A DNA stretch of 64,000 nucleotides from Acinetobacter dispersus. GTDB lineage: Bacteria; Pseudomonadota; Gammaproteobacteria; Pseudomonadales; Moraxellaceae. The stretch is taken from assembly GCF_009884975.1 (NCBI RefSeq), contig NZ_CP041970.1, positions 2,976,001 to 3,040,000 on the forward strand, written 5' to 3'. Position numbers and translations under genes: made by a program. Below the pieces are notes generated by a model. It was not told the origin of the DNA, ran no database searches, and worked only from the letters and a program-made list of their open reading frames with translations. Positions 1-10,635 of this stretch are shown here, in pieces (position 1 is the first letter of the stretch; each line of letters opens with the position of its first letter).

Positions 1-255
1 CAAGTTACTGATTGGGTTCACAATCAACTGTTGTGACCATTGCTCAGGCAACTGTTGAATATAGGTGCCATCACCGCGACGGCTACTGAGCACACCCTGA
101 CTATTCAATTGCTGAATCGCTTCACGTAAGGATGGACGAGATACGCCTAAGCTGGTCGCAAGTTGACGCTCAGCAGGCAACCGATCACCTTTTTTCATCT
201 GGCGCTGCTCAATGAGTGCCTGTAATTTCATGACCACTTGATCGGAGATTCTCAT
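1..255 (-). CDS. lldR: L-lactate utilisation regulator LldR, GntR/FadR family (partial, N-terminal 85 residues)
   Basis: The reverse strand from the ATG at 255 reads MRISDQVVMKLQALIEQ and continues as a winged helix-turn-helix with the typical GntR signature (LPAERQLATSLGVSRPSLREAI, here about residues 24-45) and the wing RRGDGTYI. The gene runs off the left edge, so the ligand-binding FadR C-terminal domain is not visible. It begins 19 bp after the lldP stop, which is the usual lldP-lldR order. In the known system LldR represses lldPRD in the absence of L-lactate. Two LldR-like palindromes lie upstream of lldP. The family is clear from the DNA-binding domain, and the lactate role follows from the neighbour. 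Confidence 0.9.
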   Translation of the reverse strand, partial: MRISDQVVMKLQALIEQRQMKKGDRLPAERQLATSLGVSRPSLREAIQQLNSQGVLSSRRGDGTYIQQLPEQWSQQLIVNPISNL

Positions 256-274
256 CACATTTCCTTGATTAGAG

Positions 275-1936
275 TTATGGAATCATCCACGGCACCAGAT
301 AAGCCTGTACCGTGACGATGATGCCAACAAAGACTGTAAATATGATGCTATGTTTTACCGTGAAACGGAACAGGTCCGATTCTTTTCCAACCAAGCCCAC
401 GGCTGCACAGGCAATCGCAATCGATTGCGGTGAAATCATCTTGCCGGTTACACCACCACTGGTATTGGCTGCGACTAGTAACACTTCTGGAATCCCAATT
501 TGCTGGGCTGTGGTCGCTTGCAATGCGGAGAACAGCGCATTCGATGAAGTATCTGAACCGGTCAGGAATACACCCAGCCAGCCCAAGAATGGCGAGAAGA
601 AAGTAAAAGCATGTCCCGTATGAGATAACGCTAAAGCCAAGGTCGCAGACAAACCTGAATAATTGGCAATAAAAGCAAAGGCCAATACCATGCCGATCGA
701 ATAAATCGGGTTTTTTAACTCATTTAATGTTTCAGCAAAGGTACTAACCGCGTCACGGGTTTTCATTTTCAGGAAAATGATGGTAATAATCGCGGCAATA
801 AAAATGGCGGTCCCTGTCGCAGAGAACCAATCAAATTTATAGATTGCTTCATAAGCGGTACTTTCAGACACAATCGGTGGCATTTTTTCCACCAACTTAT
901 GCAGATAAGGCACTTCGATTTTAAAAATCCAATTGGCCAAGGCACCGTCTTTGGCAAATAATGACTTGAAGGGTTTGATACTCCAAATCGTCACCATTAC
1001 GGTCAAAATCATAAACGGCGACCATGCTTTGGCAATCTGCACAATGCTATAACGCTGTTGTGATGAGGCCGCATGGCTGGCTGCTTGTTCATCAGTCATT
1101 TCAAAACGGAAAATATGTTTCGGTTTCCAGACACGGAACAGCAAGGTCAAACTGACCAATGAGGCAATCGCAGCGGTAATATCAGGTAATTCTGGTCCCA
1201 AAAAGTTTGAAGTCAAATATTGCGCAATCGCAAAAGCACTACCACCGACCAATACCGCAGGCCACGTTTCTTTCACGCCACGCCAGCCATCCATGATGGC
1301 CATAATCCAGAACAGCACAATGATGGTTAAAAAAGGCAATTGACGCCCCACCATCTGGCTGATTTCCATGGTATCGACACCCGACACCTGCCCAGCCACA
1401 ATAATCGGAATCCCCATCGCACCAAAGGCCACAGGCGCCGTATTCACAATCAGACAGAGGCCCGCAGCATATAGCGGTTTAAAGCCTAAGCCGACCAATA
1501 GAGCTGCTGTAATGGCGACTGGTGCACCAAAGCCTGCCGCACCTTCTAAAAAAGTCCCAAAGGCAAAACCCACCAACAGCATCTGTAGGCGCTGATCTTC
1601 GGTAATCGACAAAATACTGGAGCGAATCACATCAAACTGCCCCGTTTTTACCGAAATTTTATACAGGAACACGGCCCCGATAATAATCCATGAGATCGGC
1701 CATAAACCGTAAAAAAAGCCATAAACCACGGAAGCAAATGCCATTTCAGCTGGCATTTGATAAAAGAATAAAGCAATCAACATGGCAATCATCACGGTAC
1801 AGGTTCCCGCGACACTGCCCTTCATACGAAAGACCGCCAACGCCAAAAAGAAGAAAATAATTGGGATCAACGCGACTGCACTGGATAGCCAGATATTATT
1901 TAAAGGGTCATATAGTTGTTGCCACACATTTAGCAT
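275..1936 (-). CDS. lldP: L-lactate permease LldP
   Basis: A 553-residue inner-membrane proton/L-lactate symporter of the LctP family. The protein is hydrophobic throughout, with 12 or more predicted membrane spans, and has long stretches matching the E. coli LldP as I recall it: the NIWLSS start region, the [20 protein letters not shown] loop and the [10 protein letters not shown] and [14 protein letters not shown] segments. Two ATGs are possible, at 1942 and 1936. I chose 1936 because an AAGGAG Shine-Dalgarno lies six bases before it and because MLNVWQQ aligns with the family N-terminus. It is first in the operon with lldR, preceded by a promoter region with two LldR-like operators. It marks one conserved border of Acinetobacter capsule loci. 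Confidence 0.96.
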   Translation of the reverse strand: MLNVWQQLYDPLNNIWLSSAVALIPIIFFFLALAVFRMKGSVAGTCTVMIAMLIALFFYQMPAEMAFASVVYGFFYGLWPISWIIIGAVFLYKISVKTGQFDVIRSSILSITEDQRLQMLLVGFAFGTFLEGAAGFGAPVAITAALLVGLGFKPLYAAGLCLIVNTAPVAFGAMGIPIIVAGQVSGVDTMEISQMVGRQLPFLTIIVLFWIMAIMDGWRGVKETWPAVLVGGSAFAIAQYLTSNFLGPELPDITAAIASLVSLTLLFRVWKPKHIFRFEMTDEQAASHAASSQQRYSIVQIAKAWSPFMILTVMVTIWSIKPFKSLFAKDGALANWIFKIEVPYLHKLVEKMPPIVSESTAYEAIYKFDWFSATGTAIFIAAIITIIFLKMKTRDAVSTFAETLNELKNPIYSIGMVLAFAFIANYSGLSATLALALSHTGHAFTFFSPFLGWLGVFLTGSDTSSNALFSALQATTAQQIGIPEVLLVAANTSGGVTGKMISPQSIAIACAAVGLVGKESDLFRFTVKHSIIFTVFVGIIVTVQAYLVPWMIP

Positions 1937-1999
1937 TCTCATCTCCTTGAAATGCTGGGCGTCATTTTGTTTTTACTTCGATATTTAACAAATCTTCAC

Positions 2000-2020
2000 A
2001 ATATTGGTATGACCAATATT
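2000..2020. promoter_or_regulatory. LldR-type operator, lldP-proximal
   Basis: A near-perfect palindrome built on AATATTGGT/ACCAATATT around a central tat-g. Its core, TTGGTATGACCAA, matches the TGGTnnnACCA pattern bound by LldR and related FadR-subfamily regulators. It lies 64 bp upstream of the lldP ATG. The same core occurs again 106 bp further upstream. Confidence 0.75.
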
Positions 2021-2066
2021 TAATAAATCAGCAAATCTTACTCATTCGCAACCTTTATGCATCTTA

Positions 2067-2072
2067 ATTATA
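2067..2072 (-). promoter_or_regulatory. Candidate -10 box of the lldP operon promoter
   Basis: The reverse strand carries a perfect TATAAT between the two LldR-like palindromes. I see no strong -35 hexamer at the ideal 16-18 bp, so the promoter may depend on other contacts. Its position between the operators fits repression by LldR bound at both sites. Confidence 0.45.
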
Positions 2073-2105
2073 TGAATTCTCAGGATCAACCCTATCACCG
2101 CAATC

Positions 2106-2126
2106 ATTATTGGTATGACCAATAAT
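2106..2126. promoter_or_regulatory. LldR-type operator, distal
   Basis: A second palindrome, ATTATTGGT/ACCAATAAT, with the identical core TTGGTATGACCAA. Start-to-start distance to the proximal copy is 106 bp, close to ten helical turns, so both sites face the same side of the DNA. The remainder of the 387-bp lldP-pgm gap holds the -10 box above and the upstream region of pgm, with nothing else evident. Confidence 0.72.
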
Positions 2127-2323
2127 AATTAAAAATAAATCAATCCTTTTGCTCTGCTCTACTTATTTCACATTCGACTAAAGTCTGATAAAACAATTGC
2201 CCTCATGACTAGAGCCAAATTCAACTTAGATCATCAGCCGATAAAGAACTATAAATATGACTTCTTGGCGATATCTGTATAATGTGTTCACAACTCAAAT
2301 CACATCACTATGAATTGAACAAT

Positions 2324-3694
2324 ATGACTCAACTGACTTGTTTTAAAGCCTACGATATTCGCGGCAAACTTGGCACAGAACTCAATGAAGAGATTGCCTA
2401 TAACATTGGTCGTGCCTATGGACAGATCTATCAACCTAAAACCGTCGTGATTGGTTGTGATATCCGTTTAAGTAGTGAAGGTTTAAAACAGGCGACAATT
2501 CGTGGCTTGAATGATGCAGGTATCAATGTGCTTGATTTGGGCATGACTGGCACAGAAGAAGTCTATTTCGCAGCTTTTCATTTGGATGTACAAGGCGGGA
2601 TCGAAGTGACTGCCAGCCACAACCCAATGGATTACAACGGCATGAAATTGGTGCGTGAAAATGCACGTCCAATCAGTGCAGAGACTGGTCTTAAAGAGAT
2701 TCAGGCACTGGCTGAATCAGGCCAATTCGCTGAAGTTATCAATAAAGGTACGACGCAAAACTACAATATTTTGCCTGAATTCGTGGATCACCTGCTCACT
2801 TATATTGACCCACAAAAAATTAAACCACTCAAATTGGTGGTGAATGCAGGGAACGGTGCAGCAGGTCATGTGATTGATGCGATTGAACAAAAATTCCAGC
2901 AACTGAATATTCCAGTGGAATTTATTAAAATCCACCATGAAGCTGATGGCAACTTCCCAAATGGTATTCCTAACCCGATCTTGGTTGAAAACCGTGACAG
3001 TACCCGTGATGCCGTGCTGCAACATCAGGCTGATATGGGCATTGCCTGGGATGGTGACTTTGACCGTTGTTTCCTGTTTGATGAAAAAGGGCAGTTTATC
3101 GAAGGTTATTATATTGTGGGTTTATTGGCACAGGCCTTCCTGATCAAACAATCAGGTGAAAAGATTGTGCATGATCCGCGTCTAGTCTGGAATACCTTTG
3201 ACATCGTCGATCAATACCAAGGCATCGCTGTACAATCAAAATCTGGACATGCTTTCATTAAAGATGTGATGCGTGAGCAAAATGCGGTTTACGGTGGTGA
3301 AATGAGTGCACATCACTACTTCCGTGATTTTGCTTACTGTGACAGTGGTATGATCCCTTGGTTACTGACCATTGCCCTGCTCTCTGAAACAGGCAAATCA
3401 CTTTCAACGCTGGTTGAAAATATGATTGCCAAATTCCCATGTAGTGGTGAAATCAATTTTAAAGTAGCTGATACCCAAGCAACGGTACAAAAAATCTTTG
3501 ATCATTATGCTGATCAAAATCCACAAGTAGACCGTACTGATGGTGTAAGCCTTGATTTTGGTGCATGGCGCCTGAATGTCCGTGCATCAAATACAGAGCC
3601 ATTACTACGCTTGAACATTGAAAGCCGTGCCGATCAAAATCCACAACCAATGCAGCACTATGTAGATGAATTAACCGCTTTAATTCAGGGTTAA
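2324..3694 (+). CDS. pgm: Phosphomannomutase/phosphoglucomutase (AlgC type)
   Basis: A 456-residue alpha-D-phosphohexomutase that interconverts hexose 1- and 6-phosphates (glucose and/or mannose) to feed nucleotide-sugar synthesis. The phosphoserine loop TASHNP has the catalytic Ser at about residue 98. The metal loop DGDFDR is at about 243-248, the sugar-specificity loop GEMSAHH at about 325-331, and the C-terminal phosphate loop contains RASNTEP. The reading frame extends upstream to 2282, but [14 protein letters not shown] at 2324 matches the family N-terminus. It is convergent with galE across a shared terminator. This is the last gene of the conserved precursor module next to lldP in Acinetobacter capsule loci. 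Confidence 0.94.
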   Translation: MTQLTCFKAYDIRGKLGTELNEEIAYNIGRAYGQIYQPKTVVIGCDIRLSSEGLKQATIRGLNDAGINVLDLGMTGTEEVYFAAFHLDVQGGIEVTASHNPMDYNGMKLVRENARPISAETGLKEIQALAESGQFAEVINKGTTQNYNILPEFVDHLLTYIDPQKIKPLKLVVNAGNGAAGHVIDAIEQKFQQLNIPVEFIKIHHEADGNFPNGIPNPILVENRDSTRDAVLQHQADMGIAWDGDFDRCFLFDEKGQFIEGYYIVGLLAQAFLIKQSGEKIVHDPRLVWNTFDIVDQYQGIAVQSKSGHAFIKDVMREQNAVYGGEMSAHHYFRDFAYCDSGMIPWLLTIALLSETGKSLSTLVENMIAKFPCSGEINFKVADTQATVQKIFDHYADQNPQVDRTDGVSLDFGAWRLNVRASNTEPLLRLNIESRADQNPQPMQHYVDELTALIQG

Positions 3695-3702
3695 TTTATT
3701 CC

Positions 3703-3737
3703 AAATAAAAAAGGAGCATATCGCTCCTTTTTTATTT
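3703..3737. terminator. Bidirectional rho-independent terminator between pgm and galE
   Basis: A hairpin with stem AAAAAAGGAGC/GCTCCTTTTTT and a five-base loop. It has A/T runs on both sides, so it can serve pgm (plus) and galE (minus). Confidence 0.88.
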
Positions 3738-3746
3738 GCTTGGTAT

Positions 3747-4763
3747 TTAGTTAAAACCGTTGGGATTCTGCTTCTGCCAATTCCAACTATCTGCCAGCAT
3801 ATCTTCCAAAGTATATTGTGGCTGCCAACCAAGCTCAGCTTTAGCTCGCGAAGCATCTGCATAAAATGCGGCTAAATCTCCGGCTCTCCGCTCCGCAAAT
3901 TCTGTTGGAATCTCAATCCCATTCACTTTCTCAAAGGTTTCTTTAATTTGTAGAACGGAAATTGGAGCGCCTGTTCCAATATTCCAAGCTCGGCAACCTT
4001 TATTGTTGAGACGATTGGAAACAGCCAGCACATGAGCTTTCGCCAAATCGACCACATGGATAAAGTCCCGTTCACAGGTACCATCTTTGGTTGGATAGTC
4101 ATTGCCAAAAATCGACAGTTTTTCACGACGTCCTACCGCTACTTGTGTGACATAGGGCATGAGATTATTTGGAATCCCTTGAGGATCTTCCCCAATCTGC
4201 CCACTTTTATGTGCACCGACTGGATTAAAATAACGCAATAAAGCAATCGACCATTTTGAATCAGCGAGCGCTATTTTTTCTAGCATCTGCTCAATAATTA
4301 ATTTGGTATAGCCATAATTATTATTGGGTAAACTCAATGGCATCTCTTCCTGATAAGGAGATGGATTCAGCTCCCCATAAACGGTTGCAGATGAACTAAA
4401 TGCTAAGCTAAAAACACCCGCTTTTTCCATTGACTTGAACAATTGAGCACTGCCAGCAATGTTATGATCAAAATATGCCAAAGGAATTTGCTGACTCTCA
4501 CCTACCGCTTTTAAACCTGCGAAATGAATTACCGCATCAATCTGATGATCTTGAAAGACTTGGTCTAACTCAACTTGATGACGGATATCCCCTTGTACAA
4601 AAATTAGCGATTTATTTGCCAGCTTCTGTACTCGACGCAAAGCTTCTTCAGAACTATTAGAAAGGTTATCAAATACAACCACTTCATGGCCTGCATGGAG
4701 TAATTCTAAACAAGTATGCGAACCAATATAACCCGCACCACCTGTGACTAAGATTTTAGCCAT
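3747..4763 (-). CDS. galE: UDP-glucose/UDP-GlcNAc 4-epimerase (GalE/Gne1)
   Basis: A 338-residue extended short-chain dehydrogenase that epimerises UDP-glucose to UDP-galactose and, in the Gne1 form, UDP-GlcNAc to UDP-GalNAc. The NAD-binding GGAGYIGSH is at residues 8-16, the catalytic SSSATVYG at about 123-130 and the YGYTK (YxxxK) pair at Tyr150/Lys154. In Acinetobacter capsule nomenclature the gene at this position is called gne1. The sequence does not settle the hexose versus N-acetylhexosamine preference. It is the last gene of the galU-ugd-pgi-galE run and overlaps pgi by 8 bp, so translational coupling is likely. Confidence 0.93.
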   Translation of the reverse strand: MAKILVTGGAGYIGSHTCLELLHAGHEVVVFDNLSNSSEEALRRVQKLANKSLIFVQGDIRHQVELDQVFQDHQIDAVIHFAGLKAVGESQQIPLAYFDHNIAGSAQLFKSMEKAGVFSLAFSSSATVYGELNPSPYQEEMPLSLPNNNYGYTKLIIEQMLEKIALADSKWSIALLRYFNPVGAHKSGQIGEDPQGIPNNLMPYVTQVAVGRREKLSIFGNDYPTKDGTCERDFIHVVDLAKAHVLAVSNRLNNKGCRAWNIGTGAPISVLQIKETFEKVNGIEIPTEFAERRAGDLAAFYADASRAKAELGWQPQYTLEDMLADSWNWQKQNPNGFN

Positions 4764-6432
4764 CTGTCTTTCCTAACAATATTCTAAGTAGACCTTGAGT
4801 TGATGTATCAAAAGAAGATAGATCATCTTGTTCGCGGTTTAGAATCGGTAATAGCTGATTGGCAATTTCCTTACCTTTTTCAACACCCCACTGATCGAAG
4901 GGATTGATATTCCACAATACCGACTGCACAAATACTTTATGTTCATACATCGCAATCAGCATCCCTAAACTATAAGGATTCAGTTCTTTGAGTAAAATAG
5001 TTGAACTTGGCTGATTACCTTCATATTGTTTATAGGCAGGTAAATCCTGTAATTCATCTGCTGCCAAAGCTTGATTACCAAAAGCCAATAAGCGTGACTG
5101 AGCCAAACAATTCGACAAGGCCAGATGATGCTGTTCGATCAAGGCTTCTGCACTTTCAGCATAGGTAAATTGATTGGCATTATAACGTTTTACAGGTGCA
5201 ATAAAGTCACAGCTGACCGAATGTGTCCCTTGGTGCAGCAGTTGATAAAATGCATGCTGCGCATTGGGCCCCACTTCGCCCCAGACAATTGGGCATGTTG
5301 CTGACTTTACTTTCTCACCATTACGCTGAATGGATTTACCATTGGACTCCATTTCGAGCTGCTGCAAATAAGCTGCGAAATACTTGAGTCGACCATCATA
5401 AGGCAATACCGCGTGGGTCTGGATATCCAGAAAGTTATTGTTCCACGCGCCTAATAAGCCCATTAATACAGGAATATTCTGCTGAAATGGCGCTGTTTGA
5501 AAATGTTGATCAATAGCATAAGCACCTGCTAATAACTGCTTAAACCCCTCTACACCAATGGTCAGTGCAATCGGCAAACCAATACATGACCACAACGAAT
5601 AACGGCCACCGACCCAATCCCATAGCAACAGCTGCTTATCAGCGGCAATGCCCCATTCCGTCATTTTTTCAGGTTTGGTCGAGACCCCAATAAAATGATT
5701 CTGCAGAATTTTTTCATTCTGTCCAAGCGACTTTTCTAACCATTGACGAACCGTTTGTGCATTCGACAAGGTATCAATGGTGCCAAATGACTTGGAAGAA
5801 ATAATAAATAATGTCGTTTCTGGGCGCAGCTGATGTAGCAGGTCAGATAACTGACTGCCATCCATAGTCGAAACGAAATGTACGTCCAGAGGTTTTGCCG
5901 TGGCGATCTTGAAATCAGACAAAGCATGGGTAACCATAACAGGTCCCAAATCAGATCCGCCAACCCCAATATTCACCACATCTTGAATGACTTCACCCGT
6001 TGCCCCACGGTATTGACCCGCATGAATTTTATCAACCAAGCTATACATGCGTTCAAGCTGCTGGTGCACAGCTTGATTAATCTCAGTAAAATCCGAATGA
6101 GATTGAGGTAGGCGTAATGCCCAATGCATCGCGGCCCGATGCTCGGTATAATTAATCTGTTCAGAAGAAAATAATGTCTTGATCCATTGTTTTAAATCTT
6201 GTGCCTGAGCCAAGGCAACCAAACTATTTAAAATATTCTGATCGAGGCGATGCTTACTAAAATCTAAAACAATCTGATCAAATTCAACCGAAAAATGTTT
6301 AAAGCGTGCAGGATCAGCTGCAAATAATTCTTTGAGATGGATATCTTTAATTTGCTTTTGCAAAGATGATAACTGCTCAAGTACTGACGCTGGCTCCTTA
6401 ACGGTAAAGGGCTGAATCTGTTTTATCATCAT
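4756..6432 (-). CDS. pgi: Glucose-6-phosphate isomerase
   Basis: A 558-residue cytoplasmic enzyme interconverting glucose 6-phosphate and fructose 6-phosphate, the branch point to UDP-GlcNAc. Both family signatures are present: [17 protein letters not shown] in the middle and the C-terminal EHKVF...[16 protein letters not shown]. The phosphate-binding GGSDLGP and SKSFGTIDT motifs are also intact. The start overlaps the ugd stop by one base, and two consecutive ATGs (6432 and 6429) are possible. Called gpi in Acinetobacter capsule literature. Confidence 0.96.
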   Translation of the reverse strand: MMIKQIQPFTVKEPASVLEQLSSLQKQIKDIHLKELFAADPARFKHFSVEFDQIVLDFSKHRLDQNILNSLVALAQAQDLKQWIKTLFSSEQINYTEHRAAMHWALRLPQSHSDFTEINQAVHQQLERMYSLVDKIHAGQYRGATGEVIQDVVNIGVGGSDLGPVMVTHALSDFKIATAKPLDVHFVSTMDGSQLSDLLHQLRPETTLFIISSKSFGTIDTLSNAQTVRQWLEKSLGQNEKILQNHFIGVSTKPEKMTEWGIAADKQLLLWDWVGGRYSLWSCIGLPIALTIGVEGFKQLLAGAYAIDQHFQTAPFQQNIPVLMGLLGAWNNNFLDIQTHAVLPYDGRLKYFAAYLQQLEMESNGKSIQRNGEKVKSATCPIVWGEVGPNAQHAFYQLLHQGTHSVSCDFIAPVKRYNANQFTYAESAEALIEQHHLALSNCLAQSRLLAFGNQALAADELQDLPAYKQYEGNQPSSTILLKELNPYSLGMLIAMYEHKVFVQSVLWNINPFDQWGVEKGKEIANQLLPILNREQDDLSSFDTSTQGLLRILLGKTDG

Positions 6433-7691
6433 TAACGCCCCACGCCCATATATGCAAAGCCTTGTAATTTTACATAGTCTGGGTCATAAATATTGCGACC
6501 ATCCAAAATTAAAGGATGCGCCATCAGCTGTTCGAGTTGTTTGAATTCTGGGCTCCAGTATTGTTTCCATGCGGTTAATACACACAGACCATGCACATTT
6601 TTCACTGCATCATACTGATCATCACAGAGGACTAAATCCTCACGTTGCCCATACATCTGTTTAATTTCATCCAAAGCTTGTGGATCATGTAGATGAACCG
6701 TCACCCCTTGTGCCCACAATGCTGCTAACATTTGGTGAATAGGCGACTGCTGAATACTTGATGTATTTTCTTTAAAAGAGGCGCCCCAAATCGCTACTGA
6801 TTTACCTTGCAAATCACCATGATAGTAATTCCAGAACTTACGGAACAGGATTTCTTTTTGTTGCTCATTGATGTCCCAAACTTGGGCAAGTAACTGGCTT
6901 TTAACCCCAGTATTTGCAACGGTGTTTGACAAGGTCAAGATATCATGAGAAAAGTTTTCACCACCAAAACCTGCACCCGGCGCTAAATAAGCCGAACCTA
7001 TACGGCTATCAGCAGCCATACCTTGACGGACTGAAGCAATATCAATCCCGAGTTTTTCTGCCACAACAGCCAAATCATTAATGTAGCTGATCCGTGTTGC
7101 CAACATGCCAGAAATGCTGAGTTTGGTAAACTCAGCATCTAAAATCGGCATAAACAAATATTGTTGTTCCAAGGGGAAAAATGGTCGAAGCAATTCTTTC
7201 ACTTTGCTTTGAACTGCAACTTGAGTGCATCCTACAATCAATTGCTTAGCTTGGGTCAGACTATGTAAAGCATTCCCCTCTTGGATGGTATCTGGTAAAT
7301 AGACCCAGTCATCCTCAGACAGAATTTGCTTAAAGTGCTCAGTACCCTGCAAACCAAAAGTGGATGCATTGATCATCAGCTTAGGATGAATGATTGGGCG
7401 TAGTTTCAACGACTGCAATAATTGAAAAACTTGCTGTTCTTGTGTTTGGTTAAAACTAAATAAGTAAGCATCAATATCTAAAGGAATACCCTCTAAATCT
7501 CGATAATTTAGAAAACCACTATTACGCTGTTTCTCTAATAAACGACTGACATTTTCATCATGAAATGCATATTGTTGATCAGCAGAATGATCATCGAGAT
7601 GGGAACACCAATAAACAAAATGCCCAGATTCAGACAATAATGCAGACATGACGCCTGCATATAAAGTATTACCAAAAATTGCAACTTTCAT
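6432..7691 (-). CDS. ugd: UDP-glucose 6-dehydrogenase family protein (Ugd) with altered catalytic residues
   Basis: A 419-residue protein at the position where Acinetobacter capsule loci carry ugd, between galU and pgi. Overall architecture (N-terminal Rossmann, central helix with [23 protein letters not shown]-terminal UDP-binding domain with WKQYW) is that of the UDP-glucose/GDP-mannose dehydrogenase family. The canonical residues are not conserved. The nucleotide loop is GNTLYAG rather than GxGxxG, the segment after the conserved Lys reads KLSIS where Asn is expected, and the catalytic-Cys motif GGSCxPKD is GGENFSHD (Asn at about residue 246). A GTG at 7697 is possible, but ATG at 7691 gives MKVAIFG. 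Family certain; UDP-glucose oxidation uncertain. Confidence 0.8.
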   Translation of the reverse strand: MKVAIFGNTLYAGVMSALLSESGHFVYWCSHLDDHSADQQYAFHDENVSRLLEKQRNSGFLNYRDLEGIPLDIDAYLFSFNQTQEQQVFQLLQSLKLRPIIHPKLMINASTFGLQGTEHFKQILSEDDWVYLPDTIQEGNALHSLTQAKQLIVGCTQVAVQSKVKELLRPFFPLEQQYLFMPILDAEFTKLSISGMLATRISYINDLAVVAEKLGIDIASVRQGMAADSRIGSAYLAPGAGFGGENFSHDILTLSNTVANTGVKSQLLAQVWDINEQQKEILFRKFWNYYHGDLQGKSVAIWGASFKENTSSIQQSPIHQMLAALWAQGVTVHLHDPQALDEIKQMYGQREDLVLCDDQYDAVKNVHGLCVLTAWKQYWSPEFKQLEQLMAHPLILDGRNIYDPDYVKLQGFAYMGVGR

Positions 7692-7707
7692 AACCACATG
7701 CCCTGAA

Positions 7708-8583
7708 CTAGAGGGCTAATTCTTGGATTAAGCCCTTAAAATCTGCGCCCAATTTTGGATGCTCAATACCATAGTGTAATACAGCCTTTAAATAGCCCAA
7801 TTTACTACCACAGTCAAAGGTTTGCCCTTTCATTCTATACGCTTCAACAGCTTCCGATTGTTGTAATGCTGCGATTGCATCAGTGAGCTGAATTTCATTC
7901 CCCGCACCACGTGGCGTATTTTCTAAAAGTGCCATGATTTGAGCAGGTAAAATATAACGCCCAACAACGGAAAGATTTGAAGGTGCTGTACCCACAGTAG
8001 GCTTTTCAACTATGCCCTGCATCTTGATACTTTCACCCTCATTCGGCGTAACTGCAACATCAACAATACCATATTGATCAACAAGATTGTCAGGCACTGC
8101 TTCAACCATAATTTGCGCTGCTTGTGACTGTTCAAAACGCTGAATCATGAGTGACAAATCGTTGTCACTGGTTTGGTTCTTAACCAATACATCAGGTAAT
8201 AACACCGCAAAGGCCTCATCACCCACAATGTCTTTAGCACACAGCACTGCATGTCCAAGTCCTAGCGGTTGTGGCTGACGCATACTCACAACACTGACAT
8301 GCTTTGGTAAAATATCGGTAATTTCTTTCAGCAGATCAAATTTCTTTTTGTGCTCTAAAGTGGTTTCCAACTCAAAGTTGCGATCAAAGTAATTTTCAAT
8401 CGACGCCTTAGATGAATGGGTGACCAAAATAATTTGTTCAATGCCAGCTTCAACAGCTTCACGTACGACATACTCAATCGCAGGGCGATCTACAACCGTT
8501 ACCATTTCCTTCGGAATTGACTTACTTGCTGGTAAAAAACGTGTACCTAAACCAGCGACAGGTAAAATTGCTTTTTTGATCAT
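7708..8583 (-). CDS. galU: UTP-glucose-1-phosphate uridylyltransferase GalU
   Basis: A 291-residue enzyme that makes UDP-glucose from UTP and glucose 1-phosphate, supplying galE and ugd. The nucleotide-binding GLGTRFLPASKSIPKEM is at about residues 11-27, with a VEKP motif and a GNEIQLTDA loop further on. Length and order are typical. It begins the galU-ugd-pgi-galE run with 16 bp to ugd. Confidence 0.96.
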   Translation of the reverse strand: MIKKAILPVAGLGTRFLPASKSIPKEMVTVVDRPAIEYVVREAVEAGIEQIILVTHSSKASIENYFDRNFELETTLEHKKKFDLLKEITDILPKHVSVVSMRQPQPLGLGHAVLCAKDIVGDEAFAVLLPDVLVKNQTSDNDLSLMIQRFEQSQAAQIMVEAVPDNLVDQYGIVDVAVTPNEGESIKMQGIVEKPTVGTAPSNLSVVGRYILPAQIMALLENTPRGAGNEIQLTDAIAALQQSEAVEAYRMKGQTFDCGSKLGYLKAVLHYGIEHPKLGADFKGLIQELAL

Positions 8584-9030
8584 AAGAATTAAATAATTTG
8601 TGGATGATTAAAAGTTATGTTGAGTATAGTAAAATTACACCTTTAATCTCTAGTTATAACTCAACATTATCCTACAATAATAAAATTGTCTCACTAGAAC
8701 GGACACATTTAGCCATAATTTTAGCACAAGAACTCTCTTGATGACTTTACTTTCTATCTACTATGTGGATAGTTGACATTGATATGAGTTGTGTTGCTAC
8801 TTCTGCTACAGTCATATCTAATTACTAACATTGTTAAAAAATGTAGTATTTAGATTCAACTATCTAAGTTGAAAAGGACTATCTATAATAGGTCGTAATA
8901 GCCCACTAAGATAATAAACCCTCCAATTAAACACTCATTTCCATCTACTACCAGGAATAGAGTTCTACTTATATCCAAAAGACATATAAATATAATCTTT
9001 ATTATTTACCACTTAAAAAATTACAATATT
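8584..9030. other. Non-coding AT-rich gap between the unknown secreted gene and galU, with possible galU promoter
   Basis: 447 bp without a convincing gene. On the minus strand a TATACT hexamer at 8623-8628, 39 bp from the galU ATG, is the best -10 candidate; its -35 partner is weak. No clear terminator for the upstream gene and no repeat was recognised. Confidence 0.4.
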
Positions 9031-10539
9031 TCATTTGGATACAACTAAAGTTGGGAGGAAATTAAGTGCATTTATTTTATATCCTGGTGAATTTGGCAGA
9101 TAATCACTATAATATCTACTCATAAATTTTCGATCTTGAATACTATTAGAATAGGTCAAATTATATATAGTTTCACCAAGTTGTAAAAGTAATGGGTCAT
9201 TCTTTCCCCATACAATATAACCACCAGATAAATAAGAATTACTCAACCCATAAGGAGGAACACCTTCATCACAATTCTTTCCCCCTTTATGATATCCCAC
9301 TCTATACCACCCATTCGTACCATTGTAATAATTAGAGAATAGTGGATGTTTCTTATTTTGATTCCAAACATTTGATTTTAACTGATTAATAAAACCCTCC
9401 ATATCAGCTTTAGATGGTAAATTATTACCAATATTATCACCATACACTTTTTTTATTGCAGTACGATTTCTTTCTAATGCAAAGAATAAATTTGTCAACC
9501 TACGTGCATGGCTAAAGTCCCAACCTAGATTTAGTTGTTTTTTTATATTCTCTAAATTAACCACCTCTATAGTTTCTTGGGAATTATTAGGATCGCAAGT
9601 CACTGGAACATCTGGACTAGAATAACCTGCATATTTATTATCATTAACAGAATTCCAAAACCCTCGATCTAGATCATTAATACTAATTTTTTTATTATTA
9701 TACATGATTGAATTTTTACTTATTCTAGCTTTCATTAAAGAAGATAGTGCCGACAAATAATCTTTATGGTGGTCAAAATTATTCTGATTCCCGAAAATCT
9801 TTATGAGATAATCTGGATGTCTATCTACGACACCAGCAATATTACTAAAAATCACGATCTGCCATAAGTCCTTATCAGTAATCATATTGGAAGATCCATT
9901 ATGGATATCATTTGAAACTGCTGTTATTCTTTTAGAAATATTTGGAAGCGTATTCGTTGACCAATCCCTTAATCGATTTGCAGATATTTTCGAGGTTTGC
10001 AAAACAAACTGTTGAGCATCAGAATCATTGGGATAAACTCGATCTAGCTCATTAGCCACTTCAGAAGCAAAACCTAAAAACTGCGCACTATTTAACTGAA
10101 CCTCTTTCCCTAGTAAATTTCCATTTTGACAGTGAATACCTCCCCGACATACCCAAATCACAGCCTCCCCACCGATTTGAGGTAAAGGTTCTAATCTTTG
10201 ATAAGTTATTTGGATAATATTGGCAAATTCCCGAATTCTATTCGGATAATTGCAGCGGACGGCTAAATCAAATAAATTATTAAATAAAATTTGTGTATCA
10301 TAAAGTGCATACGTATCACCTTGTTTTACTAGGCGATTATTTAATATATCTGTGATACGTTTTTTCCCATAACTATCCCATAAATTCCAAGATTGTTGAT
10401 CATGCAGCCCTCCGCATTTATTGGTGGCATTAATAGTATCTGCATGAGTAATATTTGTAGTTATACTTAATACGAATAGAGTAGCCACTAAAAATATTAA
10501 AGTAGATGAAAAATGAGTTCTTTTTATTACTATTTTCAT
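9031..10539 (-). CDS. Unrecognised secreted protein of the capsule locus, possibly carbohydrate-active
   Basis: 502 residues with a clear signal peptide: MKIVIKRTHFSS, a hydrophobic stretch at about 13-28, and a likely cleavage at THA-DTI near residue 33. Six Cys remain after the signal, which suggests disulfides in the periplasm. The mature part is rich in Asn, Tyr and Trp. Its C-terminal third holds aromatic-rich segments (GTNGWYRVGYHKGG, SGGYIVWGKNDPL) and a helix HARRLTNLFFALERNRTAI. That is the texture of alpha/alpha-barrel glycan-active proteins, but I recognise no catalytic motif. The Shine-Dalgarno GAGGTG seven bases before the ATG supports the start. It lies between gdr and galU as its own unit, with strongly AT-rich codon use. 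Capsule modification or cleavage is inference only. Confidence 0.8.
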   Translation of the reverse strand: MKIVIKRTHFSSTLIFLVATLFVLSITTNITHADTINATNKCGGLHDQQSWNLWDSYGKKRITDILNNRLVKQGDTYALYDTQILFNNLFDLAVRCNYPNRIREFANIIQITYQRLEPLPQIGGEAVIWVCRGGIHCQNGNLLGKEVQLNSAQFLGFASEVANELDRVYPNDSDAQQFVLQTSKISANRLRDWSTNTLPNISKRITAVSNDIHNGSSNMITDKDLWQIVIFSNIAGVVDRHPDYLIKIFGNQNNFDHHKDYLSALSSLMKARISKNSIMYNNKKISINDLDRGFWNSVNDNKYAGYSSPDVPVTCDPNNSQETIEVVNLENIKKQLNLGWDFSHARRLTNLFFALERNRTAIKKVYGDNIGNNLPSKADMEGFINQLKSNVWNQNKKHPLFSNYYNGTNGWYRVGYHKGGKNCDEGVPPYGLSNSYLSGGYIVWGKNDPLLLQLGETIYNLTYSNSIQDRKFMSRYYSDYLPNSPGYKINALNFLPTLVVSK

Positions 10540-10635
10540 CGTAACACCTCTATTTTTCGATAATAAACGAATTTAAAATTAAGGGTAATAAATACTATTT
10601 CCTATTTTTATTACAGTCTATTTGCTCTTTTTATC

